In this document: piece after piece, positions 57,651-64,000 of the stretch
How positions within the stretch are numbered: position 1 is the first letter of the stretch
Layout: every line of letters begins with the position of its first letter
Assembly: GCA_035578175.1 (NCBI GenBank)
Contig: JAQMRL010000022.1
Span: 124,001-188,000 of the forward strand
Source: Catonia carolina
Lineage: Eukaryota; Arthropoda; Insecta; Hemiptera; Achilidae
Length of the DNA stretch: 64,000 nucleotides
Direction of reading: 5' to 3'
Notes under the pieces: generated by a model
What the model saw: only the letters and a program-made list of their open reading frames with translations
The model's database searches: none
What the model was told of the DNA's origin: nothing
Made by a program: the position numbers and the translations under genes

Positions 57651-57941
57651 GATTTAAGGAAAATACTGTACTTACTAGTATTAAACCAGCGTGTCAGAGA
57701 AGCAGGTTCTCATTTTTTCATAAAAATAAATCATTTGAAATAAAAATGAAATTGTTTAATTAGTGAAATGTTTAATTTGTGAAACTCTAACATTAGAAAG
57801 TAAATTGTCAACAAAGGATTTAAAGTTTGATGATAGTATTCTAATCTGTTGTAAGTTTTAATTTTCCTGTATTACTGTAATATTTTTTATTTTCTTTATG
57901 AACAGTGTTTTTCATTTTGACATTTTGTGGTTTCTGCATAG

Positions 57942-58090
57942 GTATGCAAGCCCTGGTTCCTCCATCATCAAATCATAGCTCAGAAGAATGTACAACACCA
58001 TTAGATGGAGGAAGGCCTGTACTTGCTAGAGCTAGAGCACTTGTTGATTACACTCCTAGTCCATACGATGAAGATGCTCTTAAGTTTAAG
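57942..58090 (+). CDS. SLY/SASH-like adaptor, exon 7: linker and first half of SH3 domain (residues 246-295)
   Basis: A 149-nt exon after TTTCTGCATAG. The first two bases complete a Ser codon, then 49 codons run to phase 0 before AAG|GTAATA. After a Ser/Pro linker (PPSSNHSSEECTTPLDGG) comes LARARALVDYTPSPYDEDAL, the start of an SH3 domain. ALVDY corresponds to the ALYDY motif that helps form the Pro-peptide groove, and the acidic DED belongs to the RT loop. The segment TPSPYDxDxLKxKKGDI is characteristic of SASH1/SASH3/SAMSN1 SH3 domains. The domain is split by intron 7 after FK. Confidence 0.92.
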
Positions 58091-58157
58091 GTAATATAAA
58101 TATGTTAATTATGTCAATGGAAAATTTTTAAAAACTGATATTCCTACATGTACATAT

Positions 58158-59084
58158 AGTCCATCTACGGTAAGAGTACTCCGCTCGAGGCAAGCGCCTA
58201 CAGGTGGTAAATGAAAGTTTTACACTAGTCGGTGCGTATCTACCTCTCCGCTGGACAATATTATCTTGTATTACGTTCTATCATAAAAATATCTACATCC
58301 AGCTAAAATAAACGTTATCCTTTAAGCGTTTTCAATTATACCGTTCTGATTACTTGTAATTATTGTAGTTTCATAAGGACTCCTTAATTAATTATTTTAA
58401 CCATTACATTTAACAAAACAATTTTTTTTCTACTTTTTAATAGTTACCGCTTTTATGTTTCAAAAACTCAACACATTCACTATCACGCATGTTAACAAAA
58501 CACAGCTTACAAAACTTTTCAACTTCAGTCTACAAAGAAAATCAAAACGAACTGATACAATTCCAAAAGATAACTGATGAAACTAAAAATGAGTTAAACA
58601 CGGGCAAGTGCAAACAGTTGTATTAAACTAGTCACAGACATTAATTATTTTAATGATATGAAATAAACAATCTGAAATGATAAACAACGAATCACTGAAA
58701 TTGTTTACTCTCCTGTTATAATTCAAGTGCATTAGTCTTTTATTACTTGTGACCAAAAATAAAATAAAGCTGAGTCTATAATAAAAACCTACTAATCATA
58801 AATAATAATGTAATAATAGTAAATAATGTAACAAAAAATAACAATGTAAGAATAACAATAGTAAAATTTTAGTTATTAATGGTAAACTAATGATCAATTT
58901 ATAAAACATTTTCGAACAAATGAATTGAACGTGTTTTTATTATATTAAGCTTAGAGTGAATCAGTGTTGTATGGAATTTTGTTTTTGATCATGCTGTGCG
59001 TATTTTTAATTAATACACATGCTCACTTGTATTGCTGGTTGCCTTCGTCGGAGTACTCTTAGCGTAGACAGACTCTGGATGATT
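58158..59084. mobile_element. MITE of about 925 bp in the intron that splits the SH3 domain
   Basis: The left end 'agtccatctacggtaagagt' with 'actccg' is inverted at the right end ('cggagtactcttagcgtaga', 'cagactctgg'). The imperfect inverted ends are about 35 bp. The interior is AT-rich and non-coding. It fills most of intron 7. Confidence 0.75.
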
Positions 59085-59142
59085 TGTTCTTTGTAAACTA
59101 CGCTGATTAGTAAGGATTGTAACTTTACAGTCTTCTTCTTCT

Positions 59143-59275
59143 TCTAGTTCTTCATTTTATGGATTAGGCAGCTCGGCCTGTTCCAGAAATCATCGCTTTC
59201 TTGAGCAACCTACACTCCTCTGACCAGTGGGTTTGTACTTGTAAGCTAAACGAGGCAAGCAGTCCTCCCTCATCC
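59143..59275 (-). pseudogene. possible non-LTR retrotransposon 3' end
   Basis: CTTCTTCTTCT (59143) is a reverse GAA tail next to 'ggattaggcagctcggcctg'. That phrase has the same layout as the LINE 3' end at 29860 ('ggattaggctctatggcttg'). Coding sequence is too short to confirm. Confidence 0.4.
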
Positions 59276-59318
59276 ATAAAGTAATGTAGTGTTTATTTAA
59301 AATATCTTCATTTTACAG

Positions 59319-59513
59319 AAAGGAGATATCGTTGAAGTCCTATCAATGAGTACAAGTGGTCTTTGGCGAGGTCGAATTAAAGTAAGAGAAGGAAGGTATC
59401 GTGAAGGTCAATTTAAATTTATTAATGTAGAGCTAATGCCAGAACCTGCTAGACATAAACACAGGCATCGGCCTCACACTCTTGAGCAGATGCTTCGTAC
59501 AATTCATATGGAG
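59319..59513 (+). CDS. SLY/SASH-like adaptor, exon 8: rest of SH3 domain and start of SAM domain (residues 296-360)
   Basis: A 195-nt exon (65 codons, phase 0-0) between CATTTTACAG and GAG|GTGAGT. It continues the SH3 domain with KGDIVEVLSMSTSGLWRGRI, where Trp at about residue 311 is the conserved ligand-groove Trp, and closes with GQFKFINVELM. This ending matches the unusual FKFI-V-V strand of SLY/SASH SH3 domains. A basic hinge (RHKHRHRPH) leads into TLEQMLRTIHME, helix 1 of the SAM domain. SH3 and SAM domains here would mediate protein interaction in cytoplasmic signalling scaffolds; no enzyme activity is expected. Confidence 0.93.
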
Positions 59514-59668
59514 GTGAGTTTATTAATTAAATATTAAATAATAATTTTTATAAGAGTATCATTTATTTGTTCTTTCATTTTTAATAACAGTTAAATCCAC
59601 TAAGCTTTATTTCAGGAAATGTTTTATGAGAGTCAGATTCATACCTTATTCTAAATAACTTTTTATTC

Positions 59669-59823
59669 GGCCGCTTCCACGGCCCATATATGTGCTATGC
59701 TGCAAAGCGGAGGTCCCAAGTTCATTTTTCAGCCAGGGTCGGGAAAATCATTACATGTTGATACCCATCATTCCTCAACCAAAAGTACTCACTTATAACC
59801 AAGATGTTGTACCAATTTAACCT
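59669..59823 (+). repeat. tRNA-like SINE, family D
   Basis: Head GCCGCTTCCACGGCCCATAT, worn B box CAAGTTCATTTTT, body 'gggtcgggaaaatcattaca', and 3' end 'gatgttgtaccaatttaa'. It abuts the palindrome-bearing element on its right. Confidence 0.6.
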
Positions 59824-59824
59824 C

Positions 59825-60735
59825 CTAAGACCTGACGGCACTGATTGAGATCTAGCAGCTTTTTACATGGTGCCTGGCTTGAGACCTATGGTATAGTGCA
59901 CTATACCAGGTACATTGCACTGTTTTAGTCCTGATGAGGAAAATTATGTTGCTTTGGTTGAGACCAATGGTATAGTGTACTATACCTTGATTTCACTGGC
60001 ATTTCACATACGTATTACCTATTAGATTTGACTTTTTAGCAGTGCACTTGGATTTTTGTTGTACTACAAATTATGTTTTCTTTGTATTCTGTTTATCCCT
60101 AACAAATTGGCGAACAACGCTTCAACTCCATCTGTTGTTGTTTAGGTCATCAGCCGAAAGGCTGGTTTGAACCTGTAGAGGTTTTACTAAGTAAAACGAG
60201 GAGTGAGGTGGTTTACCGTTGCCTTCCTCACTGAATGGAAAAGTACACTTATCAGCATGCCGGGCCCTCTGGAAAGCACATATTTTCCACTCTGCAAATG
60301 ACACCTTCACGTCATTCACCACAGGGTCTGGCTGTATAATGAAATTCATTACTTTCAGAGGAGATAACTCTGATTAGTGTCTTTTACACCTCTACCTCTT
60401 CTGTTCTTAAATGGTTCAGTCATTTAATTGGCTGACCATCTGATAAGAAACAGAACTGTTTATTTTAGCCCTGCAACTAACAGATTGAGTGTAAATAATT
60501 TGACACTCCACCTGTCTGTTATGGGCACCAACTCCATCTACTAGTGGGAAAAATTTCACAGGACTCAACCCTTGCACTATACAGGTATAGTATACTATCT
60601 ATACCTACGGGTCTCTATCAATGCATATGACTATTGATATGTCAGGACTCAACCAAAGTAACCTTCAAGTATAGGATACTATACCGTGGGGTCTCAGTAT
60701 ATGCAACCCAAAAAAATACCTCAGGTCCCAAAAGA
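59825..60735. mobile_element. foldback/MITE-like element with repeated GGTATAGT-ACTATACC palindromes
   Basis: The ends 'ctaagacctgacgg' and 'cctcaggtcccaaaagatt' are imperfect inverted copies. Inside, GAGACC-AT-GGTATAGT-palindrome units occur twice in one orientation (59881-59907, 59961-59986). They occur twice more, weaker, in the opposite orientation (about 60584-60617, 60670-60698). It is interrupted by a family C insertion, leaving about 505 bp of its own. Confidence 0.7.
60134..60528 (-). repeat. SINE-like repeat, family C, young copy with 11-bp target-site duplication
   Basis: Exactly 395 bp between CAACTCCATCT at 60123-60133 and at 60529-60539. It begins 'gttgttgtttaggtcatcag' and ends 'ccacctgtctgttatgggca'. 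The duplication fixes the family boundaries. A 75-codon open frame inside is not conserved among copies. Confidence 0.93.
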
Positions 60736-61067
60736 TTAAAATAAACTAAAAAAAAATTTTAAAGATGGATTTCCATGGATGTAAGAGAATGTCCGAAGTA
60801 AGGATGTTCATGATATACTATTTTTTTAGTTATATTACTAATGATCAGTTAAATATTTGGTGGATTATTTTTCTGTTATCCAATTTACATTTGATCTTTT
60901 TCCTTGTATTGTCATAAATTCACTGTACAAATAGTCATAGAAAAACTAATTAAATGAACTTCATAGAAATTATAAAATGGTAATTATAAAATACAGAATT
61001 TGGTTTTAATTATTATTGGTATAAATTTGGTAAATTGTTCATTATTAATAATGTAATTTTTTTTCAG

Positions 61068-61218
61068 GACCATATGTCGTTATTTGTTCTAAATGGTTAT
61101 GAAGATTTAGAAGCATTTTGTGAAATTAGAGAGAAAGATTTAGATTACCTCGGCGTAACTGAGCCACAAAACCGTGCCAAAATACTTGCTGCTGTCCAAG
61201 TGCTCAATGAATATGAAT
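61068..61218 (+). CDS. SLY/SASH-like adaptor, exon 9: SAM domain core (residues 361-411)
   Basis: A 151-nt exon between TTTTTTTCAG and GAAT|GTAAGT. It starts in phase 0 and leaves one base of a Ser codon. The peptide carries the rest of the SAM domain: MSLFVLNGYEDLEAFCEI, EKDLDYLGVT, and the C-terminal helix NRAKILAAVQVLNEYE. The F-LNGYEDLE-F signature and the xxDLDxLGVT turn match the first SAM domain of SASH1 and the single SAM domain of SASH3/SAMSN1. SAM domains oligomerise or bind partners; whether this one does is unknown. Identification of the domain is secure. Confidence 0.94.
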
Positions 61219-62555
61219 GTAAGTGATTTGTTTTTTTTATGGAATACTACAGATTTTGTGTGTGATCTATCTTTTATTGTAATAGTGAAATGTAGAAAAA
61301 CATGAAAAATTTTAAACAGTAATTTCAGATAATTTATATTTATCGATATTAAATGTTCATTTATTTTTGGAAGACAGGGTTATTAAACTCCTAAGTACAA
61401 CCTTTCATAAAGGTATGATAGAATTCCTGAAATGTTGTTCACATAATGTTACCTATCTCTTCTGATGATAGTATTTGTAGCCTTACATATTTTATTCTGA
61501 TTTGATTAGTTTATCTTTGTTCGTATGGCCGATATCTTGGTTTATCACAGCTTATCACAGGTTTATAAACAGCTGATTATGGAGTTAAATAAAAAAATTA
61601 ATGCTAATTTATGCAAGGAATTTGTATTGAATTTATAAACTTGTAGTTATTATTAGAAGGGTTCATTTGTATTGTTATCAGCAGCATAGATTTCTAAATA
61701 GCTTGAGTAGGGTGCAGCCTAAAACAGCAAATTTTTCTTGGCGCAACAAATTTTATCTCATTTTGCAAGAAGTAGCAGTTTTCAGAAAATAAATGTTTTG
61801 TAGTGATTGGTCCTTAAGAAAAGAAATATCACAATTTTTTAGTAAAGTCTACTTTAATATTCTACGATTTTTATTTATGTTGTTTATTTAGTAATAAATT
61901 TTACTCCCAGTAGTTTAATATTAACTTCCTCACTTTTCAATTATTGAGTCAAACATGCCAAAGAGATTTTATAATACATCGAGAGTGAGTTGTTTAATAA
62001 AACAAATCTTAGAAAGTTATTTGAACATCCAAATTCAAATATTTTTTTTATTTATTGAGAGTAGTATTATTAATTTATTATTAAGAATTCATCTGTAGGA
62101 TAATGTATTCCAAGTCTAGTATTTTAAGACTATTAATATCAAACACTGTACAAAATCCAATCGTCAAGTTTTTGTGTTAACTTTACTAATCGATGCTGAG
62201 AAATTTTATGTCGCCGTTGTAAATGTATAGGCAGAGGTAGCATGTCAAACCTAGCCTAATGAAGACAAAACTCAAAATCTGGTCCTTGTCATTTGTGGAT
62301 TATTTTGTTTGATTACATACATTTTCACCAAGTGAAGGAAGAAAAATGAGGCTGATGATAGTACATAGTTTTAGTATGTAATATTTTCGTTTTTAAGTCT
62401 GTTGGAACTTTACAATATTATATCCCATTTATTAATCAATGTTGGTACATTATTATGGTATTTACAATTTCTTGCTGCAATGAAGACTGATTCTTGGCAT
62501 AGCCTCAAAAGTCAATTGTTAGTATTAGTAATTATTATGATATAATTATGTTGAT
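61219..62555. other. intron 9, left part; no recognisable feature
   Basis: AT-rich; no repeat family or exon recognised. Confidence 0.5.
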
Positions 62556-62565
62556 AACCGTAATT

Positions 62566-62959
62566 TTACCCATAACATACAGGTGGAGTTTCAAATTATT
62601 TACACTCAATCTGTTCATTGCCGGGCTAAAATAAATATTTCTGTTTCTTATCACATGGCCAGCCAATTAAATGACTGAATCATTAAAGAACAGAAGAGGT
62701 AGAGGTGTAAAAGACACTAATCAGAGTTATCTCCTTTGAAAGTAATGAATTTCATTATACAGCCAGACCCTGTGGTGAATGAAGTGAAGGTGTCATTTGC
62801 AGGGTGGAAAGTGGGTGCTTTTCAGTGGGCCTGGCATGCTGATAAGCATACTTTTCCATTCAGTGAGGAAGGCAATGATAAACCACTTTACTCCTTGTTT
62901 TACTTAGTAAAACCTCTACAGGTTCAAACCAGCCTTTCGGCTGATGACCTAAACAACAC
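62566..62959 (+). repeat. SINE-like repeat, family C, young copy with 10-bp target-site duplication
   Basis: 394 bp between AACCGTAATT at 62556-62565 and at 62960-62969, in opposite orientation to the copy at 60134. It ends 'ggctgatgacctaaacaaca' only 45 bp before exon 10, and so lies close to that exon's branch-point region. Confidence 0.92.
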
Positions 62960-63004
62960 AACCGTAATTATGTTTATTTTCATTTTTTCATTTCATTTTT
63001 CTAG

Positions 63005-63273
63005 CTCCAGATGAAGGTAGAAGTAGTCCAGAAGAAGACGGTAGATCATCTAGACTTCAGGAAGGAGCTGTTGCAAATAATCTCGGTGGAGAATCAAGAA
63101 CTGTTACAACTCCCACGTCAATCACAACAGTCAACTTCACTGCTCCAAATACAGGGGTTGATAGTTTCCTGCCAAATATTCCACCAACAAATAACCGTGC
63201 CAAAACAAGTATCGAAATGAATGTTTTTAGTGAAAAGTCTACATCGGAACCCATCACTGAGAAGGTCTCTTAA
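63005..63273 (+). CDS. SLY/SASH-like adaptor, terminal coding exon 10 (residues 411-499, TAA stop)
   Basis: After TTTCATTTTTCTAG two bases complete the Ser codon from exon 9. Then 88 codons run to TAA at 63271-63273. The tail is Ser/Glu/Thr/Pro-rich and disordered (SPDEGRSSPEEDGRSSR, then TVTTPTSITTVNFTAPNTG) and ends STSEPITEKVS. There is no second SAM domain, unlike SASH1, so the layout resembles the short relatives SASH3/SLY1 and SAMSN1. A longer isoform could use downstream exons outside the window. A second open frame from 63011 is not compatible with the exon 9 donor phase. The exon starts 45 bp after a young family C insertion. Confidence 0.85.
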
Positions 63274-64000
63274 TCCAAAATGCAGACTAAGGTCCTGCAT
63301 TTTATTTTTATTTGATTAATTTAATGTTATTTGTAATATCCAAGTGTTTATAAAACAATATATTTAAAATGACTGGGTTAATCCCTGGTTAGAAAGAAAA
63401 TTCAGGTCAAGAGCCTAATGAATTAATTGGTTGCCCTAGAGTTAGTTGTGATTTTTTTATTTCAATGCCATCTCCATTACTAGATACTGGCTACAATCCC
63501 TCTTAATCACATTCCATCACGAAATATTCTTAGAATTGTATTAATGTTTACTAATAAATGTTTTACTTAACTGATAAAATAGGCCATGCCCTTCCATAAC
63601 AGCTCTTAAATTTATGTTTGGTCTGGCGCACAAGCCTAAAAATGAATGGTGTAAGAGAATGCGTGAAGTGCTGCAGATACTGTATCCGCAGCATTCATAT
63701 TGCAGTTACAATTCTACGAATAAGACAAGAACAGATGTCCACGTCTCATTTTATTGTACTTTATTTCAGCCATTAATAACCAGTTTCTTTTGAAGTTTTT
63801 TAACTGAAATATTTTAAGGAAGTTAATTGTTTAACCCCTAAACTGTTGATTTTTTAAACCAAAAGTAATTTTATTTTCCTTAATTTTTTACCACTGAATA
63901 ATTATTTTTGATTATTTACGTATTTTATTTCATTATTTACTTATTTTTATGTATGACTTTTTAAAAGTATATTTAAGGAAATTAACTGTTCAAAAACTAT
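63274..64000. other. 3' UTR and downstream sequence of the adaptor gene
   Basis: AT-rich and without open frames or recognised repeats. It contains the AATAAA at 63553. Confidence 0.5.
63553..63558 (+). promoter_or_regulatory. candidate polyadenylation signal AATAAA
   Basis: The hexamer AATAAA lies 280 bp after the stop codon of exon 10 and is the first canonical one there. It would give a 3' UTR of about 300 nt. No cDNA evidence is available, so this is a position-based candidate. Confidence 0.4.

Noticed and set aside
62736..63014. Similar open frames (IQPDPVVNEVKVSFAGW) in several family C copies
   Set aside because: Copies are near-identical in DNA, so similarity follows from common descent. 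Other copies (24101, 48845) are frameshifted in the same stretch, and no known protein resembles it.
63011..63220. Alternative open frame through exon 10
   Set aside because: Not compatible with the phase left by the exon 9 donor. The chosen frame ends at a TAA after a Ser/Thr/Pro-rich tail and gives a total length divisible by three.
1..64000. CRISPR array, bacterial operon or riboswitch
   Set aside because: Introns, SINEs, LINEs and mariner elements show this is animal nuclear DNA; no spaced direct repeats of CRISPR type were seen.

Overview
The window is eukaryotic nuclear DNA, almost certainly from an insect and possibly a hemipteroid. It is AT-rich, with GT-AG introns and many transposable-element remnants: mariner and pogo-like DNA transposons, 5'-truncated non-LTR retrotransposons, tRNA-like SINEs and MITEs. 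No prokaryotic gene, rRNA gene, CRISPR array or convincing functional tRNA gene was seen. The species assignment is inference from content only.

One host gene is visible. It runs on the + strand from 5294 to 63273 in ten coding exons. Their phases join into one open frame of 1500 nt, which is 499 codons plus a TAA stop. The protein has a short charged helix-prone segment, a low-complexity Ser/Pro/Gly-rich middle, an SH3 domain (about residues 273-335) and a SAM domain (about 349-410). It ends about 89 residues later. This order, and residues such as the SH3 segment SPYDEDALKFKKGDIVEVL, identify an arthropod member of the SLY/SASH adaptor family (SASH1, SASH3/SLY1, SAMSN1). The N-terminal coding exon(s) with the start codon lie outside the window or were not found.

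Layout. 1-5293 is upstream sequence or intron with two SINE-like repeats and a weak candidate promoter. 5351-41874 is a single 36.5-kb intron holding most of the mobile elements. 41875-63273 carries the other nine exons, separated by introns of 1.2-4.2 kb that also carry repeats. 63274-64000 is 3' UTR and downstream sequence with an AATAAA at 63553.

The dominant repeat is a non-coding family of about 0.9-1.03 kb, here called family H, with about nine copies. It starts ACTTTCTCTTGCC and has that 13-mer inverted near its 3' end. It carries a (TG)n tract at a fixed internal position and a terminal hairpin before CCAGA and a T-run. One copy is inserted in a T-run inside an older copy. This architecture resembles Helentron-associated (HINE/DINE-1-like) elements and is the best candidate here for an undescribed system. 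Other families are named A, B/E, C and D (SINE-like), plus several MITE or foldback elements. Several young insertions have exact target-site duplications of 8-13 bp, which define their boundaries.
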